A stretch of 7,312 bases of DNA from Flavobacteriales bacterium (GCA_002728175.1 PBVH01000016.1:48293-55604), one strand, 5' to 3'; counted from the first letter of the stretch, positions 1 to 6,122 are shown. A program made the numbers and translations. Notes: generated by a model not told the origin, from the letters alone.

Positions 1-1154
1 ACAAAACCTAAAAATAAAGATCCAGGAAAAGTGATTCTTGACATGATAGTATCTAAATAATCTGCCGTTGCTCTACCAGGTTTGACACCAGGTATAAATC
101 CTCCATTTTTTTTCATATCATCAGCCATCTGATTCGGATTAACCGTTATAGCAGTATAAAAATATGTAAACAAAACTATCATTACAAAAAACAATACATT
201 GTACCATAGCCCTCCAAAATCACTCAATGCTGCAGCAATTCCTTGTGCTCCTTCAGATTCTGAAAAACCAACTAGAGTGATAGGGACAAACATAATTGCT
301 TGTGCAAATATTATTGGCATTACTCCAGCTGCATTGACCTTTAATGGAATAAATTGTCTTACTCCACCATATTGTTTGTTTCCAATTATTCTTTTAGCAT
401 ATTGCACCGGTATTCTTCTAGTTCCCTGTACTAACAATATAGAGACTGTTATAACTATAAGCAAAGCAAGCATTTCAACCATAAACATAACTAATCCACC
501 ACCAGTGCTACTTAATGCTTGTACAAATTCTTGCATCAATGATTGAGGTAAACTAGCTATAATCCCTATCATTATCAGCAACGAAATACCATTACCAATT
601 CCTCTATCAGTTATTTTCTCCCCCAACCACATTACAAACATTGTACCAGTTACTAAAATTATCACAGCGGAAAAACCCCAAAACCATTCAGGCATTCCAG
701 ACGGTATTATAAATACCTCTTGCGGAAAAGTTGATCTCGTGTAAGCTAAATAACCTGGAGCCTGACCACCTGTAATCAGTATAGTTAACCATCTTGTTAT
801 ATTATTTATTTTTCTTCTGCCACTTTCACCCTCCTTCTGCAATTTTTGAAAATAAGGAATTGCCATTCCTAATAATTGAACAACAATAGATGCAGAAATA
901 TATGGCATTATACCTAGAGCAAAAATGGATGCTTGGTTAAATGCTCCACCAGTAAACATATTCAAAAGACCTAACAGTCCATCAGAATTACCTCGACTTT
1001 CGTTAAATGCAGTTAATGCACTAGCATCAATACCAGGGATAACAACAAACGATCCAAATCTATAAATCGCTAAAATTCCTAGTGTAACTAGTATTCTATT
1101 TCTTAAGTCCTCAATATTCCAAATATTTCTAATTGTAGAAACTAATTTTTTCAT
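1..1154 (-). CDS. secY: SecY, protein translocase channel subunit (3' end cut by window edge)
   Basis: SecY is the pore-forming subunit of the SecYEG translocon in the inner membrane. It passes unfolded proteins outward and membrane proteins sideways, with SecA or the ribosome docked on its cytoplasmic face. I read 384 codons without a stop from ATG at 1154; the frame leaves the window at position 1. About 60-70 residues, including most of TM9 and all of TM10, should lie outside. Hydrophobic segments fall at about 20-40 (TM1), 66-97 (plug and TM2, with GIMPYISASIVVQLL at 81-95), 118-138, 155-177, 186-206, 221-243, 269-297 and 316-338. The C4 loop is near 244-270 (GTRRIPVQYAKR). The C5 loop near 341-373 carries IPGVKPG at 354-360. 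The start overlaps the rplO stop in an ATGA, implying translational coupling. The rplO-secY order is the standard spc arrangement. The identification is very secure. Confidence 0.97.
   Translation of the reverse strand, partial: MKKLVSTIRNIWNIEDLRNRILVTLGILAIYRFGSFVVIPGIDASALTAFNESRGNSDGLLGLLNMFTGGAFNQASIFALGIMPYISASIVVQLLGMAIPYFQKLQKEGESGRRKINNITRWLTILITGGQAPGYLAYTRSTFPQEVFIIPSGMPEWFWGFSAVIILVTGTMFVMWLGEKITDRGIGNGISLLIMIGIIASLPQSLMQEFVQALSSTGGGLVMFMVEMLALLIVITVSILLVQGTRRIPVQYAKRIIGNKQYGGVRQFIPLKVNAAGVMPIIFAQAIMFVPITLVGFSESEGAQGIAAALSDFGGLWYNVLFFVMIVLFTYFYTAITVNPNQMADDMKKNGGFIPGVKPGRATADYLDTIMSRITFPGSLFLGF
1151..1154 (-). promoter_or_regulatory. ATGA stop-start overlap coupling rplO and secY
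   Basis: The secY start ATG (1154-1152) and the rplO stop TGA (1153-1151) share bases in an ATGA. No Shine-Dalgarno sequence precedes it; the upstream bases are A-rich. Such an overlap is the classic arrangement for termination-reinitiation. Coupling is inferred from the layout. The overlap itself is read directly. Confidence 0.7.
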
Positions 1155-1609
1155 TTTTTATCAATTATAATTGCTTTACCACCTAATTTTTCAATTATGT
1201 CTCTAGCTTTGCTTGAAAATGCGTTTGCTGTAACTTCTAATTTAGATTTTAATTCTCCTCTTGCTAACACCTTAACTAAATCTCTTTTCTGTACAAGACC
1301 ATTTTTAATTAAATCATCTTTAACAACTTTATTTTTAATTTTTTTAGCATCATAAAGTGATTGTAAAACGTCCAAGTTTACAGTATTATATTCAACTCTG
1401 TTTGGATTTGTAAAACCAAATTTTGGAACTCTTCTTTGAAGAGGTTGTTGTCCACCTTCAAAACCAATTTTTTTAGAGTAACCTGATCTTGATTTTGCTC
1501 CTTTGTGTCCTCTTGTAGATGTACCTCCTTTCTTTGAACCTTCACCTCTACCTATTCTTTTAGCGTTTTTAACAGCTCCATTTGCTGGTTTTAAGTTATG
1601 TAATTCCAT
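1151..1609 (-). CDS. rplO: 50S ribosomal protein L15 (uL15)
   Basis: L15 is a 50S protein whose long, basic, glycine-rich N-terminal tail threads into 23S rRNA near the central protuberance during late assembly. The 152-residue product is slightly longer than E. coli L15 (144). It begins MELHNLKPANGA and has the expected basic Gly-rich arm at about 18-66 (RIGRGEGSKKGGTSTRGHKG, then GYSKKIGFEGGQQPLQRRVPK). A globular C-terminal half follows, with a KLEVTANAFSSKARDIIEKLGG block at about 123-144, usual for the family. The ATG at 1609 sits 7 nt after the rpmD stop and gives the conserved N-terminus, so the start is firm. It ends in TGA, the only TGA among the visible stops, overlapping the secY start. 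Confidence 0.98.
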   Translation of the reverse strand: MELHNLKPANGAVKNAKRIGRGEGSKKGGTSTRGHKGAKSRSGYSKKIGFEGGQQPLQRRVPKFGFTNPNRVEYNTVNLDVLQSLYDAKKIKNKVVKDDLIKNGLVQKRDLVKVLARGELKSKLEVTANAFSSKARDIIEKLGGKAIIIDKK

Positions 1610-1616
1610 TATAAAA

Positions 1617-1793
1617 TTATTTCAATATCTTGATAAGATGTTTTACTTTATTTATCATACCTATAATTTGTGGTGTTGCATTGTGCTCAACTACACCATT
1701 AATCTTTTTGAGACCTAATGCTTCTAATGTTCTTTTTTGATCTTTGGGTCTTCCAATTTTACTTTTAATTTGTACTATTCTAATCTTTTCCAT
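1617..1793 (-). CDS. rpmD: 50S ribosomal protein L30 (uL30), small 58-residue protein
   Basis: L30 is a small 50S protein that binds 23S rRNA. I translated it by hand from ATG at 1793 to TAA at 1619-1617. The product has 58 residues, close to the E. coli length of 59. It starts MEKIRIVQIKSKIGRPKDQK, continues RTLEALGLKKINGVVEHNAT and ends in a PQIIGMINKVKHLIKILK helix. The RPxDQKRTLEALGL block and the (V)EHxATPxIxGMxNKVKHL tail are the bacterial L30 pattern. It lies 9 nt after rpsE and 7 nt before rplO, exactly where rpmD belongs in the spc operon. Some bacteria lack rpmD, but here it is present and intact. The gaps on both sides are AT-only or nearly so, with no Shine-Dalgarno sequence. Confidence 0.96.
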   Translation of the reverse strand: MEKIRIVQIKSKIGRPKDQKRTLEALGLKKINGVVEHNATPQIIGMINKVKHLIKILK

Positions 1794-1802
1794 TATATTA
1801 TT

Positions 1803-2327
1803 TTATCCGTTGAACACCTTTTCCAAAGATACTCCTCTCTGTGTAGCTACAGTCAAAGGATCTCTTAACTCTAATAACGCCTTAAGTGTTGCCTTTACTA
1901 AATTATGTGGATTTGATGAACCTTTAGATTTAGCTAATACATCCTTAACACCGGCACTTTCTAAAACTGCTCGCATTGCCCCTCCTGCTTTAACACCAGT
2001 ACCATTTGAAGCTGGCTTAATTAATACTTGTGAACCACTGTATTTTGATGCCTGTTCGTGAGGTATTGTTCCTTTAAAAATAGGTACTTTTACTAAATTC
2101 TTTTTTGCAGATTCTATTGCTTTTTGTATGGCTGTAGATACATCCTTGGATTTTCCAAGCCCTATTCCTACTATACTTTTTTCATCTCCTACAACCACTA
2201 TTGCTGAAAAACCAAATGCTCTTCCACCTTTAGTTACTTTTACTACTCTTTGAACACCAACTAACCTATCTTTAAGCTCTATGTCTGCAGAAACCCTTAC
2301 TCTTTTATTTTGTGCTATTTTTAACAT
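1803..2327 (-). CDS. rpsE: 30S ribosomal protein S5 (uS5)
   Basis: S5 sits on the back of the 30S subunit near helix 34. It contributes to decoding accuracy and lines the mRNA entry channel with S3 and S4. The product has 174 residues (E. coli 167). The N-terminal S5 double-stranded-RNA-binding-like domain spans about 18-82, with the loop RVVKVTKGGRAFGFSAIVVV at 27-46. The C-terminal domain contains GTGVKAGGAMRAVLE at 109-123 and DVLAKSKGSSNPHNLVKAT at 129-147, both classic S5 blocks. The start ATG lies 9 nt after the rplR stop. The N-terminal tail (MLKIAQNKRVRVSADIELKD) is variable in the family, so the exact start is slightly less certain than the rest. Val29 occupies the position of the E. 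coli serine implicated in spectinomycin resistance; see findings. Confidence 0.97.
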   Translation of the reverse strand: MLKIAQNKRVRVSADIELKDRLVGVQRVVKVTKGGRAFGFSAIVVVGDEKSIVGIGLGKSKDVSTAIQKAIESAKKNLVKVPIFKGTIPHEQASKYSGSQVLIKPASNGTGVKAGGAMRAVLESAGVKDVLAKSKGSSNPHNLVKATLKALLELRDPLTVATQRGVSLEKVFNG

Positions 2328-2336
2328 ATATAATAT

Positions 2337-2690
2337 TTAAAATTTTAGTCCTGATTCTCTAGCTGATTCAGCTAATGCTTTTACTCTTCCATGGTATAAA
2401 AAACCTCCCCTATCAAAAACAACAGCTTCTATACCTGCTGATTTAGCGTTTTCGGCAATTGATTTTCCTACAGCTGTAGCTTGATCAATTTTAGTTCCTT
2501 TAAAATCATTAAGGTTTTTGTCATTTGAAGAAGCAGCTGCCAACGTCTTCCCAACAGTATCATCAATCACTTGAGCATATATTTGTTTGTTTGATCTAAA
2601 TACAGCCAGTCTTGGAACATCAGATGTGCCAAAAATTTTGCTTCTAATAGATGATCTTACTTTTTTTCTTGCTTGTTTTTTAGAATTCAT
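2337..2690 (-). CDS. rplR: 50S ribosomal protein L18 (uL18)
   Basis: L18 binds 5S rRNA and, with L5, anchors it in the central protuberance of the 50S subunit. The 117-residue product matches the E. coli length. A short basic N-terminal tail (about 3-20, KKQARKKVRSSIRSK) is followed by the conserved core: PRLAVFRSNKQIYAQVIDD at 26-44, then FDRGGFLYHGRVKALAESAR at 92-111, which is the family signature, and the terminal GLKF. The start ATG lies 14 nt after the rplF stop, with upstream sequence AAGAAA. That is purine-rich but not a Shine-Dalgarno match. The gene sits between rplF and rpsE as in other spc operons. Confidence 0.98.
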   Translation of the reverse strand: MNSKKQARKKVRSSIRSKIFGTSDVPRLAVFRSNKQIYAQVIDDTVGKTLAAASSNDKNLNDFKGTKIDQATAVGKSIAENAKSAGIEAVVFDRGGFLYHGRVKALAESARESGLKF

Positions 2691-2704
2691 TTTCTTAAAT
2701 TTAT

Positions 2705-3256
2705 TTATGAAGCAGCTGTTTTACCTGCTTTCTTTCTAACATATTCATCAACATATCTTATACCCTTCCCTTTGTACGGCTCTGGTTTTCTTTCAGCTCT
2801 TATTCTTGCTGCATATGCCCCCACCACTTGCTTATCACAACCTGAAATAGAAATAATCGGAGCTTTTCCTTTTTCTGTTTCAGCCGTTACCTTAAGGTTA
2901 GGTGGTATTTGAAAAATTATATTGTGAGAATAGCCTACTGATATATCTAACATATCTCCCTGTACACTAGCTCTATAACCAACTCCTCTTAATTCTAATT
3001 TTTTATTATGACCTTTATCTACACCTATAACCATATTATTAAAAAGGGATCTGTAAAGACCATGCTTCGATCTTGTTTCTTTATCATCAGAACTTCTTGA
3101 TAGTAATATAGCATTATCTTTAATTTCTACTGAAATTACAGGATCAAATACACATGACATCTGTCCAAAATTCCCTTTAGCAGTAAGAATATTCTCGTTT
3201 ATTGTTACATTAACGCCTTCTTTTATTTCAACTGGACTGTTTCCTATTCTTGACAT
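2705..3256 (-). CDS. rplF: 50S ribosomal protein L6 (uL6)
   Basis: L6 lies at the base of the L7/L12 stalk next to the sarcin-ricin loop, where it supports elongation factor binding and 50S maturation. The product has 183 residues (E. coli 177) and shows the two tandem L6 folds. The first runs from MSRIGNSPVEI to about residue 82, with TRSKHGLYRSLFNNMVIGV at 61-79. The second, at about 83-170, contains LELRGVGYRA at 87-96 and the C-terminal signature PEPYKGKGIRY at 158-168. A basic tail follows (RKKAGKTAAS). The MSRIG N-terminus is nearly invariant, which fixes the start. It begins 12 nt after the rpsH stop, and the gap consists entirely of A and T. Confidence 0.98.
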   Translation of the reverse strand: MSRIGNSPVEIKEGVNVTINENILTAKGNFGQMSCVFDPVISVEIKDNAILLSRSSDDKETRSKHGLYRSLFNNMVIGVDKGHNKKLELRGVGYRASVQGDMLDISVGYSHNIIFQIPPNLKVTAETEKGKAPIISISGCDKQVVGAYAARIRAERKPEPYKGKGIRYVDEYVRKKAGKTAAS

Positions 3257-3268
3257 AATTTTTAAAAT

Positions 3269-3670
3269 TTAATAAATATGACACAAAACCTCACCACCAA
3301 TATTCAAAGACCTAGCTTCTTTGTCAGTAACTACTCCTTTAGATGTAGAAATTATAGCTATTCCAAGTCCATTAATAACTCTAGGTAAGTTTTTGGCATC
3401 GGCATATTTACGAAGCCCTGGCTTACTTATACGAATTAACTTCTTGATAGCAGGCATATTAGTGTTAATATTATATTTTAGTGCAATCTTAATATTTCCT
3501 TGGTTGTTTTTTGTTTCCTCAAATCTATAATTACGGATATACCCTTTTTCATGTAATATATTAGTAATTGCTTGCTTAATTTTTGAAGATGGAATATCCA
3601 CAACTTTTAAGCCAGCCATTTGAGCATTTCTAATTCTTGTTAAATAATCTGATATTGGATCTGTAAACAT
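3269..3670 (-). CDS. rpsH: 30S ribosomal protein S8 (uS8)
   Basis: S8 is a primary 16S rRNA-binding protein of the 30S central domain, needed early in assembly. In E. coli it also represses the spc operon by binding its own mRNA near the rplE start. The product has 133 residues (E. coli 130). It begins MFTDPISDYLTRIRNAQ, the conserved N-terminus, and has the C-terminal RNA-binding signature GIAIISTSKGVVTDKEARS at 103-121, followed by GGEVLCHIY. The start is fixed by the TDPISDYLTRIRNA block. The 25-nt gap from rpsN is the largest in the window. It is AT-rich and shows no promoter or hairpin. Whether S8 autoregulates in this lineage cannot be seen here. Confidence 0.98.
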   Translation of the reverse strand: MFTDPISDYLTRIRNAQMAGLKVVDIPSSKIKQAITNILHEKGYIRNYRFEETKNNQGNIKIALKYNINTNMPAIKKLIRISKPGLRKYADAKNLPRVINGLGIAIISTSKGVVTDKEARSLNIGGEVLCHIY

Positions 3671-3695
3671 ATCTAATCTTTAAAATTCTTATTTT

Positions 3696-3965
3696 TTACC
3701 AACTTGCTTTCTTAACTCCAGGAATTAACCCAAAATTCGCCATTTCTCGAAACATTACTCTTGAGATACCGAATTGTCTCATATAACCCCTAGGTCTTCC
3801 AGTTATTTTACACCTATTATGCATCCTTATTGGCGAGGCATTTTTCGGAAGTTTTTGTAAACCTTCATAATCACCTGCAGCTTTTAACTCTGCTCTTTTT
3901 TTTGCATATCTTTCAACACATTTTGCTCTTTTTACTTCACGAGCTTTCATTGATTCTTTAGCCAT
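3696..3965 (-). CDS. rpsN: 30S ribosomal protein S14 (uS14), zinc-free type
   Basis: S14 is a late-assembling protein of the 30S head, contacting S3, S10 and S19. The 89-residue product is the longer, zinc-independent type (E. coli 101), not the roughly 61-residue zinc-ribbon form. It has an N-terminal helical region (KESMKAREVKRAKCVERYAK) and the C-terminal core NRCKITGRPRGYMRQFGISR at 50-69, then FREMANFGLIPGVKKASW at 72-89. Only one of the four zinc-ligand cysteines remains (Cys52). By alignment to the zinc form, the others are Thr55, Ser68 and Met71. The start ATG lies 2 nt after the rplE stop. The PGVKKASW terminus is diagnostic for S14. Confidence 0.97.
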   Translation of the reverse strand: MAKESMKAREVKRAKCVERYAKKRAELKAAGDYEGLQKLPKNASPIRMHNRCKITGRPRGYMRQFGISRVMFREMANFGLIPGVKKASW

Positions 3966-3967
3966 AT

Positions 3968-4522
3968 TTAATTATTTTTTTCTTTTTTAAACGGTATTCC
4001 TAATTCTTTTAAAAGTTGTAATGCCTCCTTATCAGAATCAGTATTCGTTACGAATGTAATATCCATACCAGTTACCTTATTTATTTTATCTATACTAATT
4101 TCAGGAAATGCTATTTGTTCCTTAATTCCTAACGTATAATTGCCTCTTCCATCAAACCCTTTTAAAGGAACTCCATTAAAATCTCTAATTCTTGGAATTG
4201 CAGATGTAATCAATCTATCTAAAAACTCATACATTTTTTCACCTCTTAACGTAACCATTACACCTATTGGCATGCCTTTACGTAATTTAAAATTAGAAAT
4301 ATCTTTTTTTGATTTTGCAAGCATAGCTTTTTGACCAGTAATTAATGTCATCTCATTTTGAGCTGCTTCAATAAGTTTTTTGTCTGTAGCTGCACTTCCA
4401 ACTCCTTGATTTAAACAAATCTTAACTAGCTTTGGAACTTGCATAACCGACTTATAGTTAACTTTTAGATTATTAACTATCTCTTCATTATACTTTTTCT
4501 TTAATCTTGGTATATATTTCAT
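3968..4522 (-). CDS. rplE: 50S ribosomal protein L5 (uL5)
   Basis: L5 binds 5S rRNA in the central protuberance. It contacts P-site tRNA and forms an intersubunit bridge with S13. The product has 184 residues (E. coli 179). Conserved blocks are VPKLVKICLNQGVG at 29-42, the stretch GQKAMLAKSKKDISNFKLRK at 63-82 followed by GMPIG, and FNGVPLKGFDGRGNYTLGIK at 115-134 followed by EQIAFPEI. The tail is KELGIPFKKEKNN. The start ATG is 2 nt after the rplX stop. An AGGAG lies 13 nt upstream inside the rplX 3' end; it is too far away to trust as a ribosome binding site. The first codons contain a weak inverted repeat at 4454-4480, noted in findings because the E. coli S8 repressor site lies in the same relative place. 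Confidence 0.98.
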   Translation of the reverse strand: MKYIPRLKKKYNEEIVNNLKVNYKSVMQVPKLVKICLNQGVGSAATDKKLIEAAQNEMTLITGQKAMLAKSKKDISNFKLRKGMPIGVMVTLRGEKMYEFLDRLITSAIPRIRDFNGVPLKGFDGRGNYTLGIKEQIAFPEISIDKINKVTGMDITFVTNTDSDKEALQLLKELGIPFKKEKNN

Positions 4523-4524
4523 AA

Positions 4525-4845
4525 CTAAATTAATTCTCCTGATTTTTTTGAAAATCTTACTATTTTTCCAGTCTTTTCATCTTTTTTCCTACCAATTTTT
4601 GTTGGCTCACCAGATTTAGGATCAACTAACACTAAATTTGATATATGTATCGTAGCCTCCTTCTTTATAATTCCACCCTGTGGATTCTCAGCATTTGGCT
4701 TAGTGTGTTTAGACACCATATTGACACCTTCAACTAAAGCTCTATTTAACTTAGGATAAACTCTAATAACTTTTCCTTTGCTACCTTTTGAATTTCCAGT
4801 TTTTACTAAAACTGTATCATTCTTTTTTATCTTAATTTTACTCAT
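4525..4845 (-). CDS. rplX: 50S ribosomal protein L24 (uL24)
   Basis: L24 is one of the first proteins to bind the 5' domain of 23S rRNA. It initiates 50S assembly and ends up near the polypeptide exit tunnel opening. The product has 106 residues (E. coli 104). The KOW motif is at about 8-35 (KNDTVLVKTGNSKGSKGKV, then IRVYPKLNRALVEGVNMVSK). Downstream come NPQGGIIKKEATIHISNLVL at 54-73 and a short basic tail with KSGEPTKIGRK and a KTGKIVRFSKKSGE end. The start ATG is 9 nt after the rplN stop in an all-AT gap. The gene ends in TAG. Position between rplN and rplE is canonical. Confidence 0.97.
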   Translation of the reverse strand: MSKIKIKKNDTVLVKTGNSKGSKGKVIRVYPKLNRALVEGVNMVSKHTKPNAENPQGGIIKKEATIHISNLVLVDPKSGEPTKIGRKKDEKTGKIVRFSKKSGELI

Positions 4846-4854
4846 ATATTTATA

Positions 4855-5223
4855 TTATAATACTTCAGGTGCCAGCGACACAACTTTCATAAAATCATTA
4901 TCTCTTAACTCTCTTGCAACAGGACCAAAAACACGAGTCCCTTTCATTTGTCCATTTTCATCAATTATAACACAAGCATTATCACCAAACCTAATATAAG
5001 AGCCATCAATTCTTCTAACTTCTTTTTTTGTTCTTACGACAACTGCTCTTACAACCTGTCCTTTTTTAATATTTCCTGATGGTGTTGCTTCCTTTACGGT
5101 TGCTACTATTTTATCACCTACAGAGGCATAACGTTTTTTTGTTCCTCCTAGAACTCTAATGCAAAGTATTTCTTTAGCTCCGCTATTATCTGCTACTTTT
5201 AATCTTGACTCTTGTTGTATCAT
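4855..5223 (-). CDS. rplN: 50S ribosomal protein L14 (uL14)
   Basis: L14 lies on the subunit interface of the 50S, contacting 16S rRNA helix 14 and L19; the silencing factor RsfS docks on it. The product has 122 residues, against 123 in E. coli. It begins MIQQESRLKVADNSGAKEIL and carries CIRVLGGTKKRYASVGDKIV at 21-40. The family signature region is at about 60-86 (AVVVRTKKEVRR, then SYIRFGDNACVII), followed by GTRVFGPVARELR at 95-107. The ATG shares its A with the rpsQ stop in TAATG, so the two are probably translationally coupled. It is the first gene of the spc part, yet no promoter gap separates it from the S10 part, so the two sets are likely co-transcribed here. Confidence 0.98.
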   Translation of the reverse strand: MIQQESRLKVADNSGAKEILCIRVLGGTKKRYASVGDKIVATVKEATPSGNIKKGQVVRAVVVRTKKEVRRIDGSYIRFGDNACVIIDENGQMKGTRVFGPVARELRDNDFMKVVSLAPEVL

Positions 5224-5225
5224 TA
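5221..5225 (-). promoter_or_regulatory. TAATG stop-start overlap coupling rpsQ and rplN
   Basis: The rpsQ stop TAA (5225-5223) shares its last A with the rplN start ATG (5223-5221). In E. coli the S10 and spc operons are separated at this rpsQ-rplN junction. Here a one-base overlap leaves no room between the genes for a terminator or promoter. The overlap is read directly; coupling and co-transcription are inferred. Confidence 0.7.
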
Positions 5226-5477
5226 TTTAGCTCTTTCAATTATTTCTACTAATCTCCAATTCTTACTTTTACTTAATGGCCTTGTCTCCATAATACGAAC
5301 AGTATCACCTTCATTACATGAGTTTTTTTCATCATGAGCAACAAACCTTGACGTTTTTTTGACAAATTTTCCGTATAGTGGGTGTTTGACACGTCTTTCA
5401 ATTGAAACTACAATAGACTTATCCATTTTATTGCTTGCAACTACACCTATTCTTTCTTTTCTTAAATTTCTATCCAT
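5223..5477 (-). CDS. rpsQ: 30S ribosomal protein S17 (uS17)
   Basis: S17 is a primary binder of the 16S rRNA 5' domain, with an OB-fold and a long loop reaching into rRNA. The 84-residue product matches the E. coli length. The N-terminus (MDRNLRKERIGVVASNKMDK) leads into SIVVSIERRVKHPLYGKFVK at 21-40. The C-terminal signature is GDTVRIMETRPLSKSKNWRL at 57-76. The start ATG is 2 nt after the rpmC stop. Its order after rpmC and before rplN is the standard end of the S10 operon. No unusual residues were noticed. Confidence 0.98.
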   Translation of the reverse strand: MDRNLRKERIGVVASNKMDKSIVVSIERRVKHPLYGKFVKKTSRFVAHDEKNSCNEGDTVRIMETRPLSKSKNWRLVEIIERAK

Positions 5478-5479
5478 TT

Positions 5480-5680
5480 TTACTTTTTTAATTTTCTACT
5501 TGAGATTTCAGTAAGTATTCTTGCTATAGATCTCCTAGTGTACTTTATAGTCATTGGATTTTCTAATGGTGAAACTGAATGACTCATCTTCATTTTTATC
5601 AATTTATCTCTTTCTTGCTCAAGTTTTTCTTGTAACTCTTGATCTGGAATATCTTTTAATATTTGTTCGTTTTGTTTCAT
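5480..5680 (-). CDS. rpmC: 50S ribosomal protein L29 (uL29)
   Basis: L29 is a small two-helix 50S protein beside the exit tunnel, neighbouring L23; together they form part of the docking surface for trigger factor and SRP. The product has 66 residues (E. coli 63). It shows a charged first helix at about 13-32 (DQELQEKLEQERDKLIKMKM), a turn with the SVSPLENP segment at 35-42, and a second helix TIKYTRRSIARILTEISSRK at 44-63. The ENP...I+.TRR.IAR...E pattern is the L29 signature. The start ATG lies 4 nt after the rplP stop; the preceding bases AGAGAT are mildly purine-rich and too close to act as a Shine-Dalgarno sequence. Confidence 0.96.
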   Translation of the reverse strand: MKQNEQILKDIPDQELQEKLEQERDKLIKMKMSHSVSPLENPMTIKYTRRSIARILTEISSRKLKK

Positions 5681-5684
5681 ATCT

Positions 5685-6104
5685 CTATTGTTGCAAATCT
5701 CTTCTAATTATAAATTTTGTTTTAATTGGTAACTTTTGTGAAGCTAATCTTAATGCCTCTTTAGCAACATTACCTTCAACACCATCTACTTCAAATAAGA
5801 TTCTACCTGGAGTAACAGTAGCAGCCCAATATTCAGGAGCACCTTTTCCTTTACCCATTCTAACCTCAGCTGGTTTTTTAGTTATAGGTTTATCAGGAAA
5901 TATTCTAATCCAAACTTGACCTTGTCTTTTCATATATCTTGTTACCGCAATACGAGCAGCTTCAATCTGACGTGCTGTCATCCAACATTCTTCTAATGCT
6001 TTAATTCCATATGAACCAAATGACAATCTATGACCTCTTTGAGCGTTGCCTTTCATTCTACCCTTTTGCATTCTTCTATATTTTGTTTTCTTTGGCTGTA
6101 ACAT
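5685..6104 (-). CDS. rplP: 50S ribosomal protein L16 (uL16)
   Basis: L16 is a late-assembling 50S protein at the base of the central protuberance. It touches A-site tRNA and helps organise the peptidyl transferase centre. The product has 139 residues (E. coli 136). It begins MLQPKKTKYRRMQKGRMKGN and contains LTARQIEAAR-like WMTARQIEAARIAVTRYMKR at 41-60, WIRIFPDKPITKKPAEVRMG at 65-84 followed by KGKGAPEYW, and KLPIKTKFI near the end. Arg82 aligns with E. coli Arg81, which is hydroxylated in some bacteria; no hydroxylase gene is in view. The MLQPK start is near-invariant. It begins 18 nt after the rpsC stop and ends in TAG. Confidence 0.98.
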   Translation of the reverse strand: MLQPKKTKYRRMQKGRMKGNAQRGHRLSFGSYGIKALEECWMTARQIEAARIAVTRYMKRQGQVWIRIFPDKPITKKPAEVRMGKGKGAPEYWAATVTPGRILFEVDGVEGNVAKEALRLASQKLPIKTKFIIRRDLQQ

Positions 6105-6122
6105 TATAAATTGTTTATTAAA

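Noticed and set aside
199..546. Plus-strand open frame of 115 codons
   Set aside because: It lies fully antisense to secY, which reads as an intact, highly conserved protein across the same bases. The product resembles no family and is a shadow.
1503..2061. Two plus-strand open frames (1503-1718 and 1744-2061)
   Set aside because: They oppose rplO, rpmD and rpsE. No leader or recognisable protein supports them.
3671..3695. Largest intergenic gap (rpsN-rpsH, 25 nt) as a promoter or attenuator
   Set aside because: Only AT-rich sequence is seen, with no -7/-33 type Bacteroidota promoter elements and no hairpin. It is too short to hold a regulatory leader.
4536..4540. AGGAG upstream of rplE as a ribosome binding site
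   Set aside because: It is about 13 nt from the ATG, beyond usual spacing, and is explained by the Gly-Glu codons near the end of rplX. No other gene in the window has such a motif.
2673..4999. Further plus-strand open frames at 2673-2912, 3321-3530, 4140-4334 and 4778-4999
   Set aside because: Each is antisense to a well-identified ribosomal protein gene and shows no family motifs.
5554..5919. Plus-strand open frame of 121 codons
   Set aside because: It is antisense to rpmC and rplP, both intact and conserved. Its translation is low-complexity hydrophobic sequence as expected from the reverse of basic AT-rich genes.
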